Under the pieces are notes generated by a model. It did not search any database. It had not been told where the DNA came from and saw only the letters and a list, made by a program, of their open reading frames with translations. Positions 1 through 5,227 of a stretch of DNA of 5,227 nt are shown piece by piece. The first letter of the stretch is position 1, and each line of letters opens with the position of its first letter. Both the position numbers and the translations under genes were made by a program. This stretch comes from Sulfurimonadaceae bacterium. GTDB lineage: Bacteria > Campylobacterota > Campylobacteria > Campylobacterales > Sulfurimonadaceae. The stretch lies in NCBI GenBank assembly GCA_028685945.1, contig JAQUCZ010000106.1, positions 1-5,227 on the forward strand, read 5' to 3'.

Positions 1-21
1 CGCAACAGGGTCGAGGCGTAG
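1..21 (+). CDS. possible last codons of an upstream gene (partial)
   Basis: Frame 1 reads six codons (RNRVEA) and then TAG at 19-21, six bases before the folC ATG. Such tight spacing would suit the end of an operon neighbour. Six codons cannot identify a protein. In Campylobacterota a small lipoprotein gene of the LptE type and leuS often lie upstream of folC, but nothing here shows that. Frames 2 and 3 are also open at the left edge and would run 49 and about 134 bases into folC, so they are less likely reading frames for the neighbour. Confidence 0.2.
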   Translation, partial: RNRVEA

Positions 22-27
22 CCAACG

Positions 28-1185
28 ATGCAGCTTCAAAGCTACCTTGCGAGCAAACCGCTCTACTACGACGTGATCGATTACACCCGCATGCCAAGGG
101 TGTACGCGCAGCTTGCCCCCTATTTGCGCATCCCCAAAATTATCCATGTGATCGGAACTAACGGTAAAGGGACGACGGGGCGTTTTTTGGCGTCGGCTTT
201 GCATAAACGGGGGTTTTCGGTAGGGCACTACACCTCGCCCCATATTCTGGCGTTTAACGAGAGAATCTGGCGTGACGGTGCAAACGTATCCGATGCCGTT
301 TTAGAAGCCGCACACGAAAAGTTGCAGAATCTTTTGGATTCTTTGGAGGGGGAGAAACTCAGCTATTTTGAGTACACGACCCTTTTGGCGATGCTCGTGT
401 ACGAGGGGTGTGACTACGTGGTACTTGAAGCGGGGCTTGGAGGGGAGCACGATGCAACGGCGGTATTTCCCAAGGTTCTTACTCTCATCACCCCGATCGA
501 TTTCGATCACGAATCGTTTTTGGGCTCTACTATCGAGGAGATTGCCGCAACGAAGATCAACGCGATGGAGCAACATGCCATCATTGCCGAGCAAAAATAC
601 CCCAAAGTGTACGAGATCGCACATGCCATAGCCCTCAAAAAAGGGGGGAAAGTGTTTCGCATAGCCGAACTTAGCGATGCAAAGACAAATAAAAAGATCG
701 AGGCGATTGCGCAAAAACTTTTGCTTCCCGCTTACCTTAAAGCAAATCTCGAACTTGCTGCTGCTGCATTGGAATTTTTGGGCGTGGCATGGGAAGAGGG
801 AGATTTTGATAATGCGCGTTTGTTCGGGCGCATGAGCAAGGTAGCACCCAACGTCTACCTCGACGTCGGGCATAACCCCCTTGCGGCACAATCGATCGCC
901 AAAGAGCTTACGGGCAAAAAGGTGATTTTGGTTTACAACACCTACAAAGACAAGGATTACAAAAAGATTTTGGCAATTTTGCGCCCCGTTCTTTGGCATG
1001 TTGAGATCATAAACGTAAACGAGGGGCGGATTGTGGCACGTAAGGTGCTTGAAGAGGCATTAAGAGAACTTGCCATACCCACCAAAACTTTTGAGGGGAT
1101 CGTCGACAAAGAGCGTGATTATTTGGTTTTCGGTTCTTTTAGCGTGGCGGAACAATTTTTGAAAAACGGATACATAAGTGAATAA
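28..1185 (+). CDS. folC: folylpolyglutamate synthase / dihydrofolate synthase (FolC)
   Basis: Cytoplasmic Mur-ligase-family enzyme that uses ATP to add glutamate to folates; many bacterial FolC proteins also make dihydrofolate from dihydropteroate. Sequence signs in order: P-loop GTNGKGTTG at residues 43-51; TSPH plus FNERI at 69-80; LEAGLGGEHDAT at 133-144, matching the family LEVGLGGRxDAT; DFDHESFLGSTIEEIAATK at 158-176, matching the DH..fLG.T...IA..K block whose lysine is carbamylated in family members; and the C-terminal domain motif LDVGHNP at 278-284 with D279 and H282, the counterpart of DGAHNP. The 385 residues are slightly short for the family (about 400-430). An in-frame TAG at 19-21 makes ATG 28 the first possible start, with GAGG at 13-16 as a ribosome binding site. 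The stop overlaps the next gene by 8 nt, which suggests translational coupling. Whether it has both activities cannot be read from the sequence. Confidence 0.96.
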   Translation: MQLQSYLASKPLYYDVIDYTRMPRVYAQLAPYLRIPKIIHVIGTNGKGTTGRFLASALHKRGFSVGHYTSPHILAFNERIWRDGANVSDAVLEAAHEKLQNLLDSLEGEKLSYFEYTTLLAMLVYEGCDYVVLEAGLGGEHDATAVFPKVLTLITPIDFDHESFLGSTIEEIAATKINAMEQHAIIAEQKYPKVYEIAHAIALKKGGKVFRIAELSDAKTNKKIEAIAQKLLLPAYLKANLELAAAALEFLGVAWEEGDFDNARLFGRMSKVAPNVYLDVGHNPLAAQSIAKELTGKKVILVYNTYKDKDYKKILAILRPVLWHVEIINVNEGRIVARKVLEEALRELAIPTKTFEGIVDKERDYLVFGSFSVAEQFLKNGYISE

Positions 1186-2122
1186 CCATTTTACGATCAC
1201 CATCCACGACGATAACGGGGTAAAGCAGTTTAACCTCCATAATTTCGTTAAAAAAGCTATCTTTTACGCCGTAATATTTTTGGTTGCGGTGGGATTTATA
1301 GCGGTGAGCACCATTTTATACCTTGACTATTCGGTTGATAAGATCGAGAAAAAACGGGTAGAGATCGAGCTTGCCTACGAGGCGCTCGTGGAGCGAAACA
1401 AATACCTCAAACAAAGCGTCGATACCACCCAAAAAGAGCTGGAAAACAAACAGCAGGAGCTCTCGGAGGTTTCCGATTCTCTCTCCGAGATCGAGGTGAT
1501 GATCGGTCTCTCTCTCGATGCCGAAACCCCGCTTGTGGAGCGGGTGAACCTTACCAAAATGACTTCCGAAAACCGTGCAACCTTGCTGCAATTGCTTCCC
1601 AACGGTTCCCCCGTTCCTTACAACGGGATCACAAGCAAATTCGGCTACCGTATCCACCCGACCCTCGGGCGCCGCGAGATGCATCGCGGAACCGACCTCA
1701 AAGCCGAGATCGGTACACCCGTCTATGCTACGGCGGATGCGATGGTGGAATATGCGGGGTATCACGAGAAAAGCGGCTACGGCAATCTCATTATTTTAGA
1801 GCACAACTACGGGTTTAAAACCTACTACGGCCATTTAAATAAAGTTGTGATAAAATACGGCACATTCATTAAAAAGGGTGAACTCATAGGGTATTCAGGC
1901 AATACCGGGATGAGTAACGGACCCCATTTGCATTATGAGGTACGGTTTTTCTCAAGAGCTTTAAATCCGTATTGGTTTATCAAATGGAATGTGAAGAATT
2001 ACCAAGAGATTTTTGAAAAGGAAAAAAGCATACCATGGCAATCTTTAATAACGGCGACAGCGCACATCAAAGTCCCAAAACCGACACAAACACCACTATC
2101 ATTACAACCGGATCCTCAATAA
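1178..2122 (+). CDS. membrane-anchored M23 (LytM) peptidoglycan endopeptidase, Csd1/LmdC-like
   Basis: Predicted zinc endopeptidase that cuts peptide cross-links in periplasmic peptidoglycan. The 314 residues comprise a short cytoplasmic N-terminus (1-25, with FTITI and KQFNL strand-like stretches), one membrane helix (about 26-48), a charged coiled coil (about 52-108), a linker, and the M23 domain (about 145-265). The catalytic set is complete: HRGTD gives zinc ligands H169 and D173, GPHLHYEV gives H250 and zinc ligand H252, and YYGHL gives H219. An active enzyme is therefore expected, unlike inactive partners such as H. pylori Csd2. The start is GTG, since an in-frame TAA lies directly before it at 1175-1177 and the next ATG is beyond the membrane helix; ACGGA at 1166-1170 is a modest ribosome binding site. 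The gene overlaps folC by 8 nt and the bactofilin gene by 88 nt. By position it matches H. pylori csd1/csd2, which shape the cell with the bactofilin CcmA. The exact bond cut is unknown. Confidence 0.93.
   Translation: MNNHFTITIHDDNGVKQFNLHNFVKKAIFYAVIFLVAVGFIAVSTILYLDYSVDKIEKKRVEIELAYEALVERNKYLKQSVDTTQKELENKQQELSEVSDSLSEIEVMIGLSLDAETPLVERVNLTKMTSENRATLLQLLPNGSPVPYNGITSKFGYRIHPTLGRREMHRGTDLKAEIGTPVYATADAMVEYAGYHEKSGYGNLIILEHNYGFKTYYGHLNKVVIKYGTFIKKGELIGYSGNTGMSNGPHLHYEVRFFSRALNPYWFIKWNVKNYQEIFEKEKSIPWQSLITATAHIKVPKPTQTPLSLQPDPQ
1848..1856 (+). promoter_or_regulatory. candidate internal promoter (extended -10) before the bactofilin gene
   Basis: TGATAAAAT reads as an extended -10 (TGN plus TAAAAT, five of six matches to TATAAT). 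It sits inside the M23 gene about 180 bases before the bactofilin ATG, after the T/A-rich stretch ATTTAAATAAAGTT. No good -35 is visible, but the main sigma factor of Campylobacterota is known to depend little on one. It lies at the left edge of an AT-rich dip in the gene. Chance matches in AT-rich coding DNA are common, so this remains a candidate. Confidence 0.3.
2016..2022 (+). promoter_or_regulatory. ribosome binding site of the bactofilin gene
   Basis: AAAAGGA lies 12 bases before ATG 2035, inside the M23 coding sequence. The spacing is a little long. It supports the overlapping start because an in-frame TGA at 2014-2016 rules out any start further upstream. Confidence 0.5.
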
Positions 2123-2454
2123 AGGGGGAGATGAATCTCTCTTGCAACCTTTACGTCGACGGTGATTTCGAAGGGACGATTATGTCTCATAAAGAGGTCA
2201 ACATCGGCAAAAACGGGCATATCAAAGGGGACGTAACCACGCAAAGACTGGTCGTGCAAGGGGTGATCGAAGGGACGATCCACGCCGAGCGCGTCGAGAT
2301 CAAAGCACTCGGACGCGTAAGCGGTTCGATCGAATCTGCAGAACTTGTTATCGAAGCCAAAGGGATCTTCGAAGGAAACAGCATCGTGAAGAAAAACGGC
2401 GCACACGAAGCACAGCTTCCCCCCAAAGAGAAAGCCCAAATAGCCAAAGCCTAA
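2035..2454 (+). CDS. ccmA: bactofilin (polymerising cytoskeletal protein, CcmA family)
   Basis: Cytoplasmic bactofilin that polymerises without nucleotide into filaments or patches at the inner membrane and positions cell-wall enzymes. Length is 139 residues. The core (about 22-115) shows the right-handed beta-helix pattern of short hydrophobic strands with glycine turns, repeating about every 16-18 residues: IKGEMNL, VDGDFEGTI, IGKNGHIKGDV, VVQGVIEGTI, ALGRVSGSI, IEAKGIFEG. The tails are polar and probably disordered, and MAIFN at the start resembles the H. pylori CcmA N-terminus. In some bactofilins the extreme N-terminus is a membrane-targeting peptide, and F4 with I3 could serve this here (inference). 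The first 88 bases lie inside the M23 gene in another frame. A shorter product from ATG 2131 (residue 33), just after the M23 stop, is possible but would lose the first helix turn. The M23 neighbour is the likely client enzyme. The symbol ccmA follows Helicobacter usage and is unrelated to the haem exporter CcmA. Confidence 0.94.
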   Translation: MAIFNNGDSAHQSPKTDTNTTIITTGSSIKGEMNLSCNLYVDGDFEGTIMSHKEVNIGKNGHIKGDVTTQRLVVQGVIEGTIHAERVEIKALGRVSGSIESAELVIEAKGIFEGNSIVKKNGAHEAQLPPKEKAQIAKA

Positions 2455-2487
2455 ACAAAACCATCAAGCCCTCTTTTACCTTCGCTT

Positions 2488-2496
2488 TGCTACAAT
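2488..2496 (+). promoter_or_regulatory. probable sigma-70 promoter of mfd (extended -10)
   Basis: TGCTACAAT is an extended -10 element (TGN plus TACAAT, five of six matches to TATAAT) in the only intergenic gap of the window, preceded by pyrimidine-rich CTCTTTTACCTTCGCTT. Transcription would begin near 2503, giving a leader of about 20 bases before the mfd ATG. No convincing -35 hexamer is seen at the usual distance, as is common for the housekeeping promoters of this phylum. Confidence 0.65.
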
Positions 2497-2511
2497 AGCG
2501 CGACTAAAAAA

Positions 2512-2517
2512 AGAGGG
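2512..2517 (+). promoter_or_regulatory. ribosome binding site of mfd
   Basis: AGAGGG ends five bases before ATG 2523, a good Shine-Dalgarno match at normal spacing. It fixes the mfd start together with the in-frame TAA at 2505-2507. The same bases form the right arm of the inverted repeat described at 2469-2517. Confidence 0.75.
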
Positions 2518-2522
2518 TTGGC

Positions 2523-5227
2523 ATGTCGCAAAGCGCATTATTTGAATATTTTAAAAAAGGCGGGAAGGATTTAGAAGTTCTTCTTTGCGAAGATGCCAAA
2601 GAGGCAAACGACCTTCTAAGCGTTGCAAAATATTTTCAAAGAGAGACGCTTGTTTTTCCCGACTTTCGGGCAACCTACGGCGACGATCTTCGCGTCTACA
2701 AAGAGGAGCTGCACCATCTCTTCAGTGCGCTTCGCACCTATCACTTAGCCAAGAAAAAACCGCTTGTTATCTCCCCTCTAAAAACCCTTTTGTTCCACAT
2801 GCCAAGAAAAGAGCTGCTCGAAGCGTTCGTGATCGAGTTCGGCGCTACGATCGATCTGCGCGATTTCAAAGAGAAGCTTCTTTCGTGGGGGTACACCTTC
2901 GTAGATATGGTACAAGTGGAGGGGGAGGTCTCTCATCGCGGCGATATTATAGATATTTTTATCCCCTCTTTTAGTGCACCCGTGCGTATCTCGATGTTTG
3001 ATACAGAGATCGAACAGATTAAATATTTTGAACTTGAAACCCAAAGAACCACGGGGGAGGAGCTTGAGCGGCTCGAGATCACACCCGCATTTTTTTCTCT
3101 AAGCGAGGCGGAGTTTGACGTGCTGCAAAAGCGGGTGGAAAACTCCCCCTTCGATGCACTGCAAAAAGATATCGCTTCTTTGGGATTGTGGCACTTAGAG
3201 GAGTTCGGCGAAAACTTTTTGGAAAACAAAAAAATCGCTAAAAGCAAAAATCTCGACAATCTTCTTAAAGATGCTTATGGGCTGAATAACCCGCAGGTGG
3301 CAAGGGAGTTGTTTGATTGCGAGACGCTTAGCGCAAGCGATGCAACCAAAGAGGTGGTGGTCACCGACCTTTATACCCTTTTGCGCGTGCATAAAGAGAA
3401 AAAGATCACGGTTATTGCCGCAAACAAGGCGGTTTTTAAACAGGCGGGATTGCACGATTTTACAAATATCACCGAACTTCATGCGCCTTATATTCTTAAT
3501 ATTCTCACTCCCGACGAGCTGATAATTTCTCTGAATAAACCCTCCAAACAACGCCGCCGCCGTAAAAGTTCGATCCTTTTGGATGATCTTAAAGCGGGCG
3601 ATTACGTCGTACACGAAGATTACGGCGTGGGTATCTTCGAGAAGATCGAACAGGCGGAGATTTTAGGGGGGATCAAAGATTTTATCGTGATCCGCTATGT
3701 GGGTGATGACAAGATTTTGCTCCCCGTCGAAAACCTTGATTATATCGACCGCTACATCGCTTCGGGCGGAACGACCCCCGTACTCGATCGATTGGGCAAA
3801 GGAAGTTTTGCAAAACTTAAAGAGAGCGTAAAAAAACGCCTCTTCGAGATAGCCGGAACCATCGTAAACACCGCCGCCGCGCGCGCACTTATCAAAGCCC
3901 CCGTGATCGAAGCAGAAAAGTTTGCAATCGAGAGTTTTCAAAAAGCGGCGGGGTTTGAGTACACCGAAGATCAAAAACAAGCGATCAACGAGATTCTCCA
4001 AGAGGTCGGCTCGGGGCATATTATGGACAAGCTCCTTAGCGGTGACGTAGGATTCGGCAAAACCGAAGTGGCGCTCAATGCGATCTATGCCGCCTACAAA
4101 GGGGGATTCCAATCGGCGTTTATCGTCCCCACGACCCTTCTTTCGGCGCAACATTTCCGCTCTCTCGATGAGCGTTTTTCGGGGCTTGGTATCCGCTATG
4201 CCAAAATGGATAGATTTGTCAGCACCAAAGAGAAAAACAACATCATCAAAGGGCTTGCATCGGGGAAGATCGACGCGGTTGTCGGGACACATGCGCTTTT
4301 CGGGCTTGAGTTTAAAAAACTCGGACTCGTAATAATCGACGAAGAACACAAATTCGGCGTAAAACAAAAAGAGAAGATCAAAGAGCTTTACCACGAGGTG
4401 CATATGCTTAGCATGAGCGCTACGCCGATCCCCCGCTCGCTCAACCAAGCACTCAGCTCCATCAAAACGATGTCGCAGCTTCTTACGCCGCCGAGCGAGC
4501 GCCAAGGGGTGCGCACCTTTGTCAAAGAGTATGACGAAAAGCTTATCAAAGAGGTTATCGCAAGGGAGTTGCGCCGCGGCGGGCAGGTGTTTTACGTGCA
4601 CAACTCCATTGACCACATGCCAATCAAACTCGGCGAGCTAAAAGCGCTTATGCCCGAACTTCGCGTGCTGATGCTCCACTCCAAAATCTCCGCAACCCAG
4701 ACCGAAGCGGAGCTGCTCAAATTTGAAGCGGGGGAGTACGATATGATGCTTGCGACCTCCATTATAGAGAGCGGTATCCACATGCCGCGTGTTAATACCA
4801 TTATCGTCGACGGTGCCGACAGGTTCGGGATCGCCGACTTGCATCAGCTTCGAGGTCGCGTGGGACGCGGGCGTTTGGAAGGGTTTGCTTGCTTCATCGT
4901 CGAGAACAAAGAACAGCTTACCGACGAGGCGAAAAAACGGCTCTTGGCGCTGGAGTCGAACTCCTTTTTGGGCAGCGGTTCGGTACTTGCCTACCACGAC
5001 CTTGAGATTCGCGGGGGAGGAAACCTCGTGGGGGATGCCCAAAGCGGACATATCAAAAATATCGGGTATTCGCTCTATTTGCGGATGCTCGAAGATGCGA
5101 TCAAAGAGCTTAGCGGCAAGTTCGAGAACAAAAAAGCAAAAATCGACATCAAGCTCACCATCTCGGCATTCATTTCCGATGAGGTGGTTAAAGAGGACAG
5201 ATTGCGCCTCGATATCTACCGCCGCCT
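2523..5227 (+). CDS. mfd: transcription-repair coupling factor Mfd (3' end cut by window edge)
   Basis: ATP-driven DNA translocase that pushes stalled RNA polymerase off lesions and recruits UvrA for nucleotide excision repair. The open frame gives 901 complete codons with no internal stop. Regions in order: a UvrB-like N-terminal part with the VRG-like motif GEVSHRGDIIDIF (R139); a basic patch RRRRK at 344-348; an RNA-polymerase-interacting domain beginning LKAGDYVVHEDYGVGIF (about 356-372); and RecG-like helicase lobes with Walker A GDVGFGKT (507-514, K513), Walker B box DEEH (606-609), SATP (632-635), IIESGIHMP (about 747-755) and QLRGRVGRGR (775-784). Next comes the translocation (TRG) region with R806 and DLEIRGGGNLVGDAQSGH (826-843). 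The stretch before the RNA-polymerase domain is about 110 residues shorter than in E. coli, which fits the roughly 1000-residue Mfd of this phylum; about 90-100 C-terminal residues, including the autoinhibitory last domain, should lie beyond the edge. It has its own promoter in the gap upstream. Confidence 0.96.
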   Translation, partial: MSQSALFEYFKKGGKDLEVLLCEDAKEANDLLSVAKYFQRETLVFPDFRATYGDDLRVYKEELHHLFSALRTYHLAKKKPLVISPLKTLLFHMPRKELLEAFVIEFGATIDLRDFKEKLLSWGYTFVDMVQVEGEVSHRGDIIDIFIPSFSAPVRISMFDTEIEQIKYFELETQRTTGEELERLEITPAFFSLSEAEFDVLQKRVENSPFDALQKDIASLGLWHLEEFGENFLENKKIAKSKNLDNLLKDAYGLNNPQVARELFDCETLSASDATKEVVVTDLYTLLRVHKEKKITVIAANKAVFKQAGLHDFTNITELHAPYILNILTPDELIISLNKPSKQRRRRKSSILLDDLKAGDYVVHEDYGVGIFEKIEQAEILGGIKDFIVIRYVGDDKILLPVENLDYIDRYIASGGTTPVLDRLGKGSFAKLKESVKKRLFEIAGTIVNTAAARALIKAPVIEAEKFAIESFQKAAGFEYTEDQKQAINEILQEVGSGHIMDKLLSGDVGFGKTEVALNAIYAAYKGGFQSAFIVPTTLLSAQHFRSLDERFSGLGIRYAKMDRFVSTKEKNNIIKGLASGKIDAVVGTHALFGLEFKKLGLVIIDEEHKFGVKQKEKIKELYHEVHMLSMSATPIPRSLNQALSSIKTMSQLLTPPSERQGVRTFVKEYDEKLIKEVIARELRRGGQVFYVHNSIDHMPIKLGELKALMPELRVLMLHSKISATQTEAELLKFEAGEYDMMLATSIIESGIHMPRVNTIIVDGADRFGIADLHQLRGRVGRGRLEGFACFIVENKEQLTDEAKKRLLALESNSFLGSGSVLAYHDLEIRGGGNLVGDAQSGHIKNIGYSLYLRMLEDAIKELSGKFENKKAKIDIKLTISAFISDEVVKEDRLRLDIYRR

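Larger units (their letters stand above)
2469..2517 (+). repeat. 9-bp inverted repeat spanning the mfd promoter and ribosome binding site
   Basis: CCCTCTTTT (2469-2477) is the perfect reverse complement of AAAAGAGGG (2509-2517), with 31 bases between the arms. An inner 4-bp pair (CGCT 2483-2486 with AGCG 2497-2500) could shorten the loop. The right arm contains the mfd ribosome binding site. No T-run follows the right arm, so it does not look like an intrinsic terminator for the upstream genes. It could act on RNA, hiding the ribosome binding site in read-through transcripts, or be chance. Confidence 0.5.

Noticed and set aside
3..161. Frame 3 reading (…GVANDAASKL…) as the C-terminus of an LptE-like upstream gene
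   Set aside because: It would overlap the folC P-loop region by more than 130 bases before its TAA at 159-161, and the brief resemblance to an LptE tail is too short to trust.
301..999. 232-codon open frame on the minus strand opposite folC
   Set aside because: Antisense to the conserved FolC core, with a low-complexity shadow-like composition, no recognised motif and no need for a second gene here.
1461..1490. 8-bp inverted repeat TCTCGGAG / CTCCGAGA with a 14-base loop inside the M23 gene
   Set aside because: It falls in the Glu/Ser-rich coiled-coil coding part, where repeated GAG and CTC codons readily make such pairs; no T-run or regulatory context follows.
2455..2522. Intrinsic terminator between the bactofilin gene and mfd
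   Set aside because: The inverted repeat has a 31-base loop and is followed by TTGGC rather than a T-run, so it does not fit a Rho-independent terminator on the + strand.
3663..4616. 317-codon open frame on the minus strand opposite mfd
   Set aside because: It lies wholly antisense to the conserved RNA-polymerase-binding and helicase parts of mfd. Its translation is rich in Cys, His, Phe and Arg with no recognisable domain, as expected of a codon-bias shadow.
2523..5227. Possible frameshift or broken mfd, since conserved Mfd motifs run to the window edge without a stop
   Set aside because: I followed the frame from ATG 2523 to base 5227 and checked its phase at several motifs; it stays open and in phase, so the gene is intact but cut by the window edge.

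Overview
The window looks like a housekeeping stretch from a member of the Campylobacterota (the former Epsilonproteobacteria), probably a free-living Sulfuricurvum/Sulfurimonas-type organism. This rests on the gene order folC, M23 peptidase, bactofilin, mfd, which matches the folC-csd2-csd1-ccmA-mfd block of Helicobacter pylori as I recall it. It also rests on the recognisable N-terminus of the bactofilin (MAIF...) and the short form of Mfd. Base composition is moderate, higher than in Campylobacter or Helicobacter, and this points away from the host-associated genera. The genus is an inference.

Layout, all on the + strand: bases 1-21 may be the last codons of an upstream gene. folC (28-1185) encodes folylpolyglutamate/dihydrofolate synthase. 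It overlaps by 8 nt a GTG-started gene for a membrane-anchored M23 (LytM-type) peptidoglycan endopeptidase (1178-2122). That gene overlaps by 88 nt, in another frame, a bactofilin gene (2035-2454). A 68-nt gap (2455-2522) holds a good extended -10 promoter and a 9-bp inverted repeat whose 3' arm covers the ribosome binding site of the next gene. mfd, the transcription-repair coupling factor, starts at 2523 and runs off the right edge; 901 complete codons are present.

The two middle genes form one functional unit. A cytoplasmic bactofilin scaffold and a periplasmic peptidase anchored through the inner membrane are a known pairing that sets cell curvature, helical shape or stalk shape by local cross-link cleavage. 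folC (one-carbon metabolism) and mfd (repair of transcribed strands) are neighbours by conserved synteny rather than by an obvious shared pathway. The first three genes are packed like one transcript; mfd seems to have its own promoter.

I found no mobile element, CRISPR array, RNA gene or clear intrinsic terminator, and no evidence for an unknown multi-gene system. The points worth a second look are small-scale: the long out-of-frame overlap, a sharp AT-rich dip with a promoter-like site just before the bactofilin start, a possible second bactofilin start, and the inverted repeat over the mfd ribosome binding site.
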